Origin: Granulicella sibirica
GTDB taxonomy: Bacteria > Acidobacteriota > Terriglobia > Terriglobales > Acidobacteriaceae
NCBI RefSeq assembly: GCF_004115155.1
Contig: NZ_RDSM01000003.1
Span: 372,001 to 436,000, forward strand
Reading direction: 5' to 3'
DNA length: 64,000 nucleotides
In this document: piece after piece, positions 10,401-18,116 of the stretch
Layout of the letters: the number at the start of each line of letters is the position of its first letter
Position numbering within the stretch: position 1 is the first letter of the stretch
The notes under the pieces: model-generated
The model's input: only the letters and a program-made list of their open reading frames with translations
What the model was told of the DNA's origin: nothing
Database searches by the model: none
Program-made: the position numbers and the translations under genes

Positions 10401-12398
10401 ACGCCAAGCGACCCCCAGATCCAGATCCCGGGTGGCAGTGGCAATTGCATCGGCACCCTCACACCGGGACAGACCTGCGGGTTCTCGCCGTTCTACTCGC
10501 CCTTCGTGACCGGTCCGTTCTCAGGCTCGGTCACCGTCAAGTATTTCCTGGGCGACGGTACGAAGGCGAACGAAAACTTCATCGCTTCCGTGAAGGTAAC
10601 GGGAACCGGCGTCCCACTCAGCCTCGTCCGCATCTCGCCGTTCCCAGCCGACTTTGGCACAGTCTCCGTCAACCAAACGGGCTCACCCCAACTCTTCACC
10701 GTAGTCAACGACGGTGGCGAAGCAACAACCCTCTCGGGGATCACTACAACGGGCGCTTTCAAAGTCGTGAGCGGAGCCACCTGCATCAGCGGCACCTCGT
10801 TGGGGTCGTTGAAGTCCTGTACGGTTCCTGTGGTGTTTGCTCCGGGGTCGCTAGGAGCGAACTCTGGAACATTATCCCTGTCCTACACCGATACGGACGA
10901 CCCTGGGAAGACGCAGATGGCGTCCACACCTCTGACCGGCATCGGATCGCCCGAGCTAACCTTTTCACCCAGCCTTTTTGATTTCGGCACCGTTACTGTC
11001 GGATCGCGGGCCGCAGCCGCTGTCACCCTAACGAACCCTAGCACCCTGCCACTTATCTTCACAGGTGAATCCTTTCCTGACAGTCCTTTTTATTCATATG
11101 GAGGGAACTGCGACCTGGTATCTCTTGCTCCCGGCGCTTCCTGCACCCTATATCTCGGGGTCTATGCATCTGTGAAAGGAGACATTACCGCGAACCTCAT
11201 TCTGAACTACATAGGGGGGTCAACGATAATCCCCCTCATCGTGCATGACGTCGCTCCCGTCGTGAGCGTCACCTCGCCTCATCTTGACTTCGGCAATGTT
11301 ACCGCTGGCTCCAGAGCCGGCATGACGGTCACTCTTACCGCAACGGTAGGCCCCATCGAGTTCATGAACGTCGCTGGAAATCCTATGAAGGGAGACAACA
11401 ACTTTTACATAACTTCGGATACCTGCGACCCCGTGTCTCTGCCTTCCGGGGCTTCGTGCACCATCGATTTCGGGGTTTATGTTGGCGAAGCAGAAGACGT
11501 CTCTGGAAGCTACACCCTGAGCTACCAAGGAGGGGCAACCACGATTACCTTCATCGCGCATGGTGTTACGCCAATCATAACCGTCACCCCGAATAAACTT
11601 GATTTTGGTGATGTTATGGTCGGATCCCGCGCCGGAGTAACGGCCGGTCTTACCGCGACTCTCGGCCCAATTCAGTTTATTAATTATCATGCGAATCCTC
11701 TTTCAGGAGATCCCAGTTTTTACATAAATTCCGACACCTGCGACCCCGTGTCTCTTCCTTCCGGGACTTCATGCACCATCGATTTCGGGGTTTACGTTGA
11801 CGCAGTAAGAGACATTTCTGGTAGCTTCACCCTGAATTATCAAGGAGGCTCAACAACAATCCCCTTAATTGTGCATGGAGTGCCTGCAACTGCACCCGAC
11901 TTCACCGTCACCACGACCAACGCCAGCCTTAACGTCATTCGAGGCTCCTCAGCGAAGCTTGTCATCGATCTGGGTCCATCGAACGCCAATCCATTTACCG
12001 CTCCTGTCAGCTTCACCGCCTCCGGCCTTCCTGCCGGGGCCACGGCCACCTTCGCTCCCTCCACCCTGACCCCAGGCACGGGCACAAGCACCACCATGAC
12101 GGTCTCCGTCCCCGCCCTCGCCGCCCGCAACAAACCCTTCGCACCCTTCCCGCCCGGAGGCCGCAACGCCGCCTTCGGCATCTCCGCCGCGGCCCTCATC
12201 GCCGGACTCTTCGGCTTCCGCCGCAGGCTCAACCCACGCCTCCTGCTCTGCCTCTGCGCCCTTAGCCTCATCGGAGCGATCACCGGATGCGGGAGCGGCG
12301 CGGGCTTCACCATCCCCACCACCAACTCGAACTTCACCGTGACCGCCACCAGCGGCTCCATCACCCACACCATCTCCGTCACCCTGACGGTCCAGTAG
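4434..12398 (+). CDS. Giant secreted SBBP / choice-of-anchor-D protein with lectin-like domain
   Basis: A 2654-residue protein. The ATG at 4434 is preceded by AAGGAG (4418-4423) and begins a signal peptide (IGYALLLITLLGTASRAFA); the frame is open to 4320, but that start lacks these marks. Residues to about 750 form a DUF7948/SBBP beta-propeller-like region (repeated FLGGSxxD, YSTYIGGSGSD). Residues 760-1720 are tandem choice-of-anchor-D (ASH-like Ig-fold) repeats of about 100 residues, each with a DFGxVxVG start and SCTxxxxFxP motif. Residues about 1722-1942 resemble a legume (L-type) lectin domain (FSTDFAFQL, LKLDLHD, LHIDYDG). More anchor-D repeats follow to about 2482. The C-terminus has a hydrophobic, basic segment (ISAAALIAGLFGFRRR) and a final Ig-like strand set. 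Probable role: cell-surface or secreted adhesion/carbohydrate binding (inference). Confidence 0.85.
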   Translation: MHRIGILHSRNRTVTVRLGTIGYALLLITLLGTASRAFAAAPPVTQAGNGAARAAAAKSLLRMPLRFEGTADGQAMATHLGDRQLRLGKAGAVESRSTSGDVLSITLEGANQDAAPVGQAQLPGRSNYFLGRDPSKWRKGVEQFSQARVKDVYDGIDLLYYGNGNGRDLEHDYVLAPGSDPALIRMRIRGGNSRIDDGSGDLIVRQGDGAQELMRLVRPVAYQTQADGSHKPVEARYTQNENGSFGFTLGTYDQALPLTIDPVVTYSTYFGGSNNDEVNDIKTDAAGNLVLLLATSSTDLPVVSQIANACVGPCGPLNPSPNGGAPRTYDFYLAKLDPTGQTLLYSTYIGGSGSDFPGALVIASDGTLYIAGTSDSTDFPVVNGYPSAIPDYRYYNSATLTKLSADGSTILYSSLIGAGLVEAYNYSAYSSAPGSLAVGTDGTAYVIGNACCGLASFLDAKNTTFTAGGGSFIAKFDTTKSGNDSLLYATTFGQPGDIGGENLQAIALDSKQNLWVAGEAYGSYASQPIPTPDAVQPVCDGGGQCGNAFLHGLTPAGTIFYTTFLGGTMNSGGGPGFETPIDLVIDSTDNIYLSGTTESVDYPIKNAAFTTIDTETRSNFLTKLSPLGKSILYSTYTPFVPLLATLANGEIAAVGNGIVPQVNAIPPNALTGEYNADIAFEVFDTTKAGMDSLLISSYLGSLALPRPEAASVDAQGNLLIAGLIGTNNFLLVNPYQSSCATCGYPDFALDGFVTRVQLASGSLTLTPSTQSFPDTPSGSSSPTQTSTLTNTTSATISLSAGSLTDANDFSESDNCNSSIASGASCTFTFTFKPQSAGALSSTYSISDVSNPSSPLTVALSGTGTTPPAPTAVLSPASADFSNIAAGSTSAAKTFTLTNSGNAALSITSKALAGADAGSFAIPDSNCGSSLAAGGSCAILVTYAPASAGTAAAMLTVTDAVGTQTAALTGTSFAAAPKATVTPASIDFQTFTLGIAGNPQTITLTNTGNTALPFNSFAITGTNASSFQVRNGGCPKSLAAGAACPIDVIFTPATVGTFVASLTFTDSLGTQSATLTGKAVYASATLVPAPGSPTNFGDVTVGAQAVSAIRVNNTSQESISVTGVSITGTGFTATGGGSCSGQIAPNSLCEVSVTFSPTALGAAAGTLSVTTDYAGTLTLNVTGNGIEPTATLDPVSYNFGKLPLNTSSGPIPFTLTNTSPVPIKLITSSVTGSAFHLAAKAGTLAPGASGKYLVAFEPTALGVTNGILSVVSDAGTFTSTLTGTGLAPQATLTPTTKDFGNVTVAGESPTDTFSLTNAGTAPLSISSIALTGASSTGFVISENQCGTSLDPGTSCTIGVTFLPTQVGQVVATLAVVDSVGTQSAALTAVGVLPVLTLTPPRLNFGAVTVGTTVTNSITYANNSPVSIQFKSQTGTGDFYKAFNQSGDGTCTPRSGGLNITSGGSCVYQFSFTPTAAANYFGALILTDTAGTQTIYFTGQGVPPTLNITPTTVSFGDVAVGSTASQTVTFTNASAGPISFSGNATPSGDFGTVFTPALTGNTCAGNAIAAGASCTLAFSFAPTATAHYSGDLSFTDDAGTQTLTFTGTGVYQGPKLVLSPTTYTFGAVPAGSTPTETVTLTNAGSEDANFVYGSSVASNGLQIAATGNTCGTTLAPGASCTIPVQLTGADTGSAQLTIDIAGNSGTNSVAASLIGFGATGGPPPTFIDLGNGFTTGALALNGPAAAANGVLQLTADQASQTSSAFYSTPVSATTFSTDFAFQLLDPLAEGLTFTIQSNGANAIGTGGGGLGYQGIAKSIALKLDLHDTAGEGDNSTGIYVNGAAPTVPATSLAGSGIDLHSGHVFTLHIDYDGATESIILTDTATQAVWKTQAAEDIPTLLGSDTAYFGFTASTEATAPDAGGAKPLAAAANATANTTTSILDWTYTTAPSPATLTPASLDFGTHVVGGLSPNQSAILTNTGVAPIQVVSVTPSDPQIQIPGGSGNCIGTLTPGQTCGFSPFYSPFVTGPFSGSVTVKYFLGDGTKANENFIASVKVTGTGVPLSLVRISPFPADFGTVSVNQTGSPQLFTVVNDGGEATTLSGITTTGAFKVVSGATCISGTSLGSLKSCTVPVVFAPGSLGANSGTLSLSYTDTDDPGKTQMASTPLTGIGSPELTFSPSLFDFGTVTVGSRAAAAVTLTNPSTLPLIFTGESFPDSPFYSYGGNCDLVSLAPGASCTLYLGVYASVKGDITANLILNYIGGSTIIPLIVHDVAPVVSVTSPHLDFGNVTAGSRAGMTVTLTATVGPIEFMNVAGNPMKGDNNFYITSDTCDPVSLPSGASCTIDFGVYVGEAEDVSGSYTLSYQGGATTITFIAHGVTPIITVTPNKLDFGDVMVGSRAGVTAGLTATLGPIQFINYHANPLSGDPSFYINSDTCDPVSLPSGTSCTIDFGVYVDAVRDISGSFTLNYQGGSTTIPLIVHGVPATAPDFTVTTTNASLNVIRGSSAKLVIDLGPSNANPFTAPVSFTASGLPAGATATFAPSTLTPGTGTSTTMTVSVPALAARNKPFAPFPPGGRNAAFGISAAALIAGLFGFRRRLNPRLLLCLCALSLIGAITGCGSGAGFTIPTTNSNFTVTATSGSITHTISVTLTVQ
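11253..11882 (+). repeat. Two in-frame 315-bp tandem repeats
   Basis: Inside the giant protein, 11253-11567 and 11568-11882 encode two consecutive 105-residue units that are much more alike than the other anchor-D repeats. Both contain SDTCDPVSLPSG followed by CTIDFGVYV, at an exact 315-base offset (for example ACCTGCGACC at 11421 and 11736). The preceding unit (to 11252) is a diverged relative. The copies look recent and are less GC-rich than the flanks. Confidence 0.85.
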
Positions 12399-12423
12399 CC
12401 GCCAGCCCAAGGAGACACACCCA

Positions 12424-13002
12424 ATGTTCCGAATCCAGTCCCGCACGCATTTCCTTCTCCCAATCCTCGCCGCCGCCCTGACGACAGGGGCGGCAGCCCA
12501 AAGCAGCCACCCCATCGACCTTGGAGCCAACTACACCTACATCCGCAGCAACACCGGCCCCGACTGCGGCTGTTTCGCCCTCAACGGCGGCGGAGCGCTC
12601 GTGCAATATGGCCTCTCGCGCCACCTGGCGGCCGTAGCCGACCTCAACGTAACCCACGCCTCTAACATCACGACGGAGGGCTACACCCTCACCCAGACCG
12701 CCTATACCTTCGGCGCACGCTACACGCCCGTCGCCCCCGAGTACCAGATCCAACCCTTCGGAGAGTTCCTCGTCGGCGCAGCCCACGCCTCAGGTACCCT
12801 CGCCCCATCGAGCACAGGCCTCGGCGGCTCCAACACCTTCGCCCTCCAGACGGGCGGAGGCGTCCGAGTCCTCCTCGGAAACCGCTTAATGGTCGAACCA
12901 ATTCGAGCCGACTACCTCATGACAAAGTTCGCCAACAACACCAACGACCGCCAGAACGACTTCCGCCTGTCCATCGGCGTGCTCTTCCGCATCAAGCGAT
13001 AA
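12424..13002 (+). CDS. Outer-membrane beta-barrel protein
   Basis: A 192-residue protein with a signal peptide (LLPILAAALTTGAAAQ). The rest alternates hydrophobic and polar residues in short strands (LGANYTYIRSN, YTFGARYTP, FRLSIGVLFRIKR), as in OmpA/OmpX-like eight-stranded barrels. It ends in a strand with a hydrophobic/basic terminus rather than the usual terminal Phe. A strong AAGGAG lies 9 bases before the ATG, and only 25 bases separate it from the giant surface protein, so co-transcription is likely. A role as a small porin or a surface partner of the giant protein is possible but not shown. Confidence 0.72.
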   Translation: MFRIQSRTHFLLPILAAALTTGAAAQSSHPIDLGANYTYIRSNTGPDCGCFALNGGGALVQYGLSRHLAAVADLNVTHASNITTEGYTLTQTAYTFGARYTPVAPEYQIQPFGEFLVGAAHASGTLAPSSTGLGGSNTFALQTGGGVRVLLGNRLMVEPIRADYLMTKFANNTNDRQNDFRLSIGVLFRIKR

Positions 13003-13046
13003 CCATTGAAACGGAGCCCTCAAGCAAAGCACAATCAGGAGCCACC

Positions 13047-13628
13047 ATGTCACTTCCACGCCGCCACTTCCTGCGCAACGGACTCTTCTCTCTTCCGGCC
13101 CTCGGCCTCGCGTCTCAAGCCTCACCAGCCGAAACGACCCAGCCCGGAGCCTTCATCGTTCCCGCCGGCAAAGCCCGCATTGACGGCCCATGGACCGTCC
13201 ACGGAGAACCTGCCTTCTACGACAAGATCGCCTCCGCCGACACCGGTGGCCGCCTCTCAGTCCTCGAGGTAACCACCCCACCCAATCAAGGCCCTCCCAT
13301 GCACATCCACCTCGAACAGAACGAGTGGATGTATCTTCTCGAAGGCTCCTTCGGCATCCAGTGCGGGACAGACAAAAACGTCCTCCACAAAGGCGACAGC
13401 TTCATGGCTCCCAAAGGGATCCCCCACTCCTACGTCGTCCTCGGAACCACCCCGGCCCGACACCTCAACATCTACGACCCCGCCGGAGAGATCGAAGCCT
13501 TCTTCCGCGACTACGAGAAGAACCACCCAGCCGGAGCCCGCCCCGACCCCGCCAAAGCAGCGGCATCGGAAGAACACTACCGGATCCGTGTCGTAGGACC
13601 GCCAATCAAAGCGGCCCTGTTCGCCTGA
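13047..13628 (+). CDS. Exported cupin-domain protein
   Basis: A 193-residue protein. The N-terminus has a twin-arginine-like start (RRHFLRNGLFSLPALGLAS), suggesting Tat export. Residues about 50-150 form a cupin-2 barrel: motif 1 PPMHIHLEQNEWMYLLEG has the metal-binding His-x-His and Glu positions, and motif 2 contains KGIPHSYVVLG with the second His. Cupins of this type bind a divalent metal and include dioxygenases and isomerases; the substrate cannot be read from the sequence. The C-terminal tail (EALFRDYEK-like, AASEEHYRIRVVGPP) is as seen in quercetin-dioxygenase-like cupins. CAGGAG stands 6 bases before the ATG, 44 bases after the barrel gene. Confidence 0.8.
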   Translation: MSLPRRHFLRNGLFSLPALGLASQASPAETTQPGAFIVPAGKARIDGPWTVHGEPAFYDKIASADTGGRLSVLEVTTPPNQGPPMHIHLEQNEWMYLLEGSFGIQCGTDKNVLHKGDSFMAPKGIPHSYVVLGTTPARHLNIYDPAGEIEAFFRDYEKNHPAGARPDPAKAAASEEHYRIRVVGPPIKAALFA

Positions 13629-13673
13629 ATCTCAACTGCAACGACACCTTCTTTCAAAAAGGAAAGCCATCTC

Positions 13674-15053
13674 ATGAAGACACAGATCAAACTGGCAGCC
13701 GCCGTAGCCTTCTCCCTGACCCTTCCGCAAGGCGCCCTTTTACATGCTCAGGAGTCAACACCCGAGACCGCAGCCATCCGCGCAAAGATTACCGCCGAGC
13801 GCGTCGCCATAGGCAAAGCGATCGCCACGCGCGACGCCGCCACCCTCAGCCGTTACTGGTCCCCTGACCTGATCGTCAACGGTCCCGGAAACACGATTGT
13901 CTCGCGCTCACAAATCCTCGGAGCCCTGAACCACGGCGGCCTCAGCTATACCAGCCTCAAGGGTGTCCCCGAGTATTTCACCGTCATCAACGGGACAGCC
14001 GTCTTGATGAGTCACGAAGACCTCGTTCTCGCCGGCGGTCCCATGGCAGGCAAACACCTTGTCCGCCGAACCACCGACATCTATCAGCCCTCTGGAGACG
14101 ACTGGACCCTCGTCGCCCGCCAGGCCACCTACGTCGGCCTCGACGGCGCTACCATCGAAGGCTCCGGCGCCAGCACCTTCTCGCCCCCATCCTCCACGCC
14201 AGCGACCGAAGCGATCCGTACACAGATCCAGGCAAACGGTCGCGCCGTTGGTCGCGCCATCGGCACCATGGACTTCGCAGCCCTCGAAAAGGTTTGGTCA
14301 CCGGCCATGGTCGTCAACAGCCCAGGCAACAACATCCTGACCCGCGACCAGGTCTTCGCCGCCATGCGCGAGGACAAGCTCAAGTACTCGAGCGCCAGGG
14401 CGGTCCCAGAGGCCTTCTTCGTCGTTCAGGACGTCGCCATCGAGATGGGTCATGACGACATTGTGATGTCCAACGGACCGATGGCTGGCAAGCCGCTCAA
14501 CCGCCGCTTTACCAACGTCTGGCAGAAGGCCGGCGACCAGTGGCTTCAGATTGCCAGGCAAGCCACCTATGTGGGTGTCGATGGCGGTGCGGTCTACGGC
14601 CATCCTGATCCCACTCTCGGTTCCATGTCTTCCGCAACGCCAGCCGCCCAGCCAGGTGCCATCAGCGGCTCTCCAGAGGACATCAAAGCCATCGAAGCTC
14701 TCGTGCACTCGAATCCCTCCGATCATGTCACCGAAGATGTGAGCTTTACGAACATCTTTGGCACCGTTCGCTTTGGCCGCGAAGACTTTATCCAGCGGCA
14801 TAAAGAGATAGGGCAAACCTTCTTTAAAGGAACGACAGCAAAGAGTTCTATCACCAAGCTGCGCTTCATCCGGCCAGACGTTGCGGTCGTGGATGTTGCT
14901 GGAGAGCTCAGCGGATTTCAAAAGGTTTATCCCGGGCTGCCGGTAGGCAAGGACGGAATCCTTCGGAACAAACTGCTGTTGGTCCTCGTGAAGGAGGGTG
15001 GCGTTTGGTGGATCAGCGAATTTCACAATGTAGCGCAGACGCCCGAGGTCTAG
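13674..15053 (+). CDS. Secreted protein with two or three NTF2-like (DUF4440/SnoaL) domains
   Basis: A 459-residue protein with a signal peptide (LAAAVAFSLTLPQGALLHAQ). Two tandem DUF4440/SnoaL-type NTF2-like domains at about residues 32-165 and 180-310 share the pattern AIxTxDxxxLxxxWSPxxxVNxPGN, a later MSHEDLV or MGHDDIV strand, and RRxTxxWQxxxxxWxxxARQATYVG. A third, diverged domain (about 335-455) has the SgcJ/EcaC-like ending LLVLVKEGGVWWISEFHNVA. NTF2-like folds bind small ligands or act as simple enzymes; no catalytic set is recognisable. It follows the cupin gene by 45 bases. The near-repetition of domains 1 and 2 indicates internal duplication. Confidence 0.78.
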   Translation: MKTQIKLAAAVAFSLTLPQGALLHAQESTPETAAIRAKITAERVAIGKAIATRDAATLSRYWSPDLIVNGPGNTIVSRSQILGALNHGGLSYTSLKGVPEYFTVINGTAVLMSHEDLVLAGGPMAGKHLVRRTTDIYQPSGDDWTLVARQATYVGLDGATIEGSGASTFSPPSSTPATEAIRTQIQANGRAVGRAIGTMDFAALEKVWSPAMVVNSPGNNILTRDQVFAAMREDKLKYSSARAVPEAFFVVQDVAIEMGHDDIVMSNGPMAGKPLNRRFTNVWQKAGDQWLQIARQATYVGVDGGAVYGHPDPTLGSMSSATPAAQPGAISGSPEDIKAIEALVHSNPSDHVTEDVSFTNIFGTVRFGREDFIQRHKEIGQTFFKGTTAKSSITKLRFIRPDVAVVDVAGELSGFQKVYPGLPVGKDGILRNKLLLVLVKEGGVWWISEFHNVAQTPEV

Positions 15054-15210
15054 TCCGAAGAGCACACAGGGCTCGCAAGGCTGTGACTCGAGACTCCCGA
15101 TAGCCCGTTCCCGCTGATCCTTCCTATCTGAACTTGCACTTACTCCATCCTCCGCAGCAGTTTCCAACGACTTTACCTTACGCTCACCTTATTTTCCGGG
15201 AGCATCTCCC

Positions 15211-17247
15211 ATGTGCCACACTCCGAAGCTGCTATCAAAAAGCGCTACATCGCCCACAGTTCAGGGCTCGGCCCCGTCACCACGCCGGACTCTTGTCTTC
15301 TTCCTAATAGCCGCATGCCTCCTGTGCACACTCGCCGCCGAAGAATGGCTTTCGATTGGGCACCTCTCCATGAGCTACGACGAGGGCGCTCACCTCTACG
15401 CTGGCTATCAGCACTGGACCGCAAGGGACTTCGGCGTGAACCCCGAACATCCCCCACTCGTAAAGCTGGTCGCGGCAGCTCCCTTGCTTGGCATGACGAT
15501 CAAGCCAGCGGCTCCGCCACGATTTCTCTTCCTGGTGGAGCAATACACCGGCGGCCAGCAGATGCTTGCTGAAAACGGTGATTATCGTTTGCTGACCCGG
15601 GCACGCATTGCTGCGAGCCTGTTTACCTTTGCACTCGCGCTCTTGATTTTCGCTGCAGGATGGGAGATGTTCGGCCCACTGGCAGGCCTGCTCGCCCTCA
15701 CCCTGTTTACCTTCGAGCCCACCATCCTGGCACACGGTGCCCTGGTAACGACGGACATGGGCGTAGCCTGTTTTACCTTTGCTTCTGTCTACGCGTTTTA
15801 CCGCTATCTCAAGCGTCCCGGATGGTTGAGGGTTGTGCTATGCGGACTAGCCGTTGGCCTCGCGCTCTCGGCAAAGCTAAATGGAGTCCTCGTCCTTCCC
15901 ATCATTGCCCTGATTGCGCTTTGGGAGATAGCCACGACTCCCTCTCACCGTGCCCAAAGAGCAGCTTCGCTGTTCTCTGCGGTTCTCGCCGTTGGTCTCA
16001 TCGGTTATGTCGTGCTCTGGAGCTTCTATACCTTCCGCTACGAGGCCCGGCCCAACGGACTGACCCTCGGCCCTCCACTCGCGGCCTTTGTGCACATGGG
16101 GCCTTCTCCGTGGCAAGCCAGCCTGGTGACACACCTTGCCGCATGGCACCTGTTACCGGAAGCCTATCTCTTCGGATGGACCAAGCTTGCTACCTCTTTT
16201 ACCGAAGGTGCGGGATTTCTCTTCGGGCATATCTACCCGCGAGGAACATGGCTTTACTTCCCAGCCGCGCTGCTCATCAAAAGCACGCTGACCTTGATCC
16301 TACTTCTCGTGGCCGCGACCTTCGCACTGAAGCGGTTCCGTCGCGAAGCCGTGATTCTGGCGATTGCTCTGTTCACCATCCTTATTGCCTGCCTGCCTGC
16401 ACACGTCAACATCGGCGTACGTCATGTGCTCGCGATCTATCCCTTCGCAATCCTCCTCGCCGCCGCAGCCGCTTTGCAGATAGCCCGCAGGTCTCGTTAT
16501 GCCGCCGCCATAGTCTCTGCTCTCTTTGTCTTCCAGTGCGCCACATCGCTCCACGCCTATCCGGACTACCTGCCTTACGCAAACGAAGCGTTCGGTGGCT
16601 CGTCCCGAACGTATCGCATGCTCACCGACTCGAACGTCGATTGGGCGCAGCAACTCAAGGAAGTCAACGCGTGGACCACGTCGCATCACGTCACGGACTG
16701 CTGGTTTGCCTACAGCTATCTCAGTGGCGCTCCCCCCTACGACAAGACACCGTGCCGGCCGCTGCCGACTGGCCTTGCCATGCTGGCGGGACAACCGAGC
16801 CCCGTGGTCCCTTCACATCTACAGGGCACCCTTCTCGTCAGCGCCGAGGATGCCGCAGGGGTGCTCTGGGGGCCAGGAAGTCTCAACCCTTATAGGCAAT
16901 TTCAGGATGGCCAGCCATCTGAGCTGATCGGCCATTCTGTCCTCGTCTACGAGGGGTCGTTCGATGTGCCACTGCTTGCGGCGGAGTCTCACCTGAGCCA
17001 GGTCCCGTTGCTCATGCGAATGGGAAACTCAGATGCTGCGCTCAAGGAAGCTGAAGCAGCGATCGCGATCGCTCCCCAAGCTCCGTTGATCGAGGCCGCT
17101 CTTGGAGGCACACTTCTACAGCTACACAGGGTTCCGGAGGCGAAGCAAGCTTTCGGCAGAGCGATGCAGGAGAGTGCAGCACTTTCCAAAGAAGACTCGG
17201 ACGCAACAGCCGTCAAGATCGCTCAGATGGAACAACCCCCGCACTGA
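15211..17247 (+). CDS. PMT-type dolichol/undecaprenyl-phosphate-sugar glycosyltransferase with TPR tail
   Basis: A 678-residue polytopic membrane protein of the GT-C fold. A GGGAG site precedes the ATG. The first membrane helix (LVFFLIAACLLCTLAAEEWL) is followed by the periplasmic loop SYDEGAHLYAGYQHW with the acidic pair expected for catalysis, then NPEHPPLVKL, both hallmarks of ArnT/PMT_2 enzymes that transfer sugars from lipid carriers. About ten further hydrophobic segments follow. Residues about 590-670 form TPR-like helices (AALKEAEAAIAIAPQAPLIEAALGGTLL, EAKQAFGRAMQE), an addition to the basic family plan. It probably glycosylates surface lipids or proteins at the periplasmic face. The gap to the NTF2-like gene is 157 bases, so it may have its own promoter. 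Confidence 0.82.
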   Translation: MCHTPKLLSKSATSPTVQGSAPSPRRTLVFFLIAACLLCTLAAEEWLSIGHLSMSYDEGAHLYAGYQHWTARDFGVNPEHPPLVKLVAAAPLLGMTIKPAAPPRFLFLVEQYTGGQQMLAENGDYRLLTRARIAASLFTFALALLIFAAGWEMFGPLAGLLALTLFTFEPTILAHGALVTTDMGVACFTFASVYAFYRYLKRPGWLRVVLCGLAVGLALSAKLNGVLVLPIIALIALWEIATTPSHRAQRAASLFSAVLAVGLIGYVVLWSFYTFRYEARPNGLTLGPPLAAFVHMGPSPWQASLVTHLAAWHLLPEAYLFGWTKLATSFTEGAGFLFGHIYPRGTWLYFPAALLIKSTLTLILLLVAATFALKRFRREAVILAIALFTILIACLPAHVNIGVRHVLAIYPFAILLAAAAALQIARRSRYAAAIVSALFVFQCATSLHAYPDYLPYANEAFGGSSRTYRMLTDSNVDWAQQLKEVNAWTTSHHVTDCWFAYSYLSGAPPYDKTPCRPLPTGLAMLAGQPSPVVPSHLQGTLLVSAEDAAGVLWGPGSLNPYRQFQDGQPSELIGHSVLVYEGSFDVPLLAAESHLSQVPLLMRMGNSDAALKEAEAAIAIAPQAPLIEAALGGTLLQLHRVPEAKQAFGRAMQESAALSKEDSDATAVKIAQMEQPPH

Positions 17248-17347
17248 GCTCGCGCCATTGCGAAATGAAAATCTTCGTAACTTATATTTACAAAGGCTTT
17301 GGTTAGGCTGAACGCTTAACCTGGAGGCAGGTATCGAAAAACCGGGG

Positions 17348-17367
17348 CAGATAGACTTCGATATCTG
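17348..17367. promoter_or_regulatory. Inverted repeat CAGATA-N8-TATCTG after the TetR gene
   Basis: Perfect 6-bp arms (17348-17353 and 17362-17367) lie just beyond the TetR stop codon. The arms equal the outer six bases of the palindrome at the MFS promoter. It could be a weak second operator or simply a hairpin between convergent genes. Confidence 0.3.
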
Positions 17368-17370
17368 TCT

Positions 17371-18108
17371 TCACGGATTGAGAGGGCGATGCGAATCCAC
17401 TTTCCACTCTCCAGCGTGGGTTCGAATCAAGGTGTCAAACACTTCGCCTATGAGCTTTCGCGTCGTTCTTTCAGAAGGCTGCGATCCTACAACCCGTTGC
17501 CGCAAAGCGAGTCCATGCGCGAAGCTGCTCATGGCAAGCACGAAGTTACTAGGAGACATCTTGCATAACAGGCTGCCATTCTCAATGTGTTCTGTCAGCC
17601 GATTGACGGAGTCCTGAACCATCGCATGGTAGAACTGCCGGTATCGGCTTTGCATCTCCTTGTTTCGAACAGCTTCAGACTGAAATTCCGCCCAGAGGAT
17701 CACCCACTCTGGGTTGACCAACATATCGATATAGGTAGTCCGGAGTTCTTGGAGCATCTTCTCTGAATCTCCGTTGTCGCGATAGATCGCCTTATAGAGC
17801 TCACAATACCGCTGATGCTCTTCCTGCATGACAGCGACAAAGAGATCTTCCTTGCCTGCGAAGTTCGAATAAAGCGCGCCGCGGGAATAGCCCGCCTCTT
17901 CGGCGATCTTCTCCGCTACCGCGCCACCGAGCCCATAGGCAAGAAAGTGCTGCCTCCCTACCTCGATGAGGCGGGCACGTGTCTGACGCTGACTCTCCTC
18001 ACGGGAGAGTCTCCGTGGCGAAGAGATGGTCCGGCTCGGCGGCTCGTCTTGGCGGGCGGCGAAGTAGCTTGTGGCTTTATGCGAGGCTGCTCTCATAGTG
18101 CGTCCCAT
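17371..18108 (-). CDS. TetR/AcrR-family transcriptional regulator
   Basis: A 245-residue protein. After a basic, Ser-rich leader of about 40 residues comes a TetR_N DNA-binding domain (RARLIEVGRQHFLAYGLGGAVAEKIAEEAGYSRGALYSNFAGKEDLF, in part) with the helix-turn-helix around AEKIAEEAGYSRGALYSNF. The C-terminal half is the variable ligand-binding helical domain. The ATG at 18108 is preferred to a TTG three bases earlier. It starts 8 bases after the stop of the MFS exporter on the same strand, so the two form an operon. The usual role is repression of the exporter until a drug-like ligand binds (inference from context). Confidence 0.86.
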   Translation of the reverse strand: MGRTMRAASHKATSYFAARQDEPPSRTISSPRRLSREESQRQTRARLIEVGRQHFLAYGLGGAVAEKIAEEAGYSRGALYSNFAGKEDLFVAVMQEEHQRYCELYKAIYRDNGDSEKMLQELRTTYIDMLVNPEWVILWAEFQSEAVRNKEMQSRYRQFYHAMVQDSVNRLTEHIENGSLLCKMSPSNFVLAMSSFAHGLALRQRVVGSQPSERTTRKLIGEVFDTLIRTHAGEWKVDSHRPLNP

Positions 18109-18116
18109 CAATTCTT

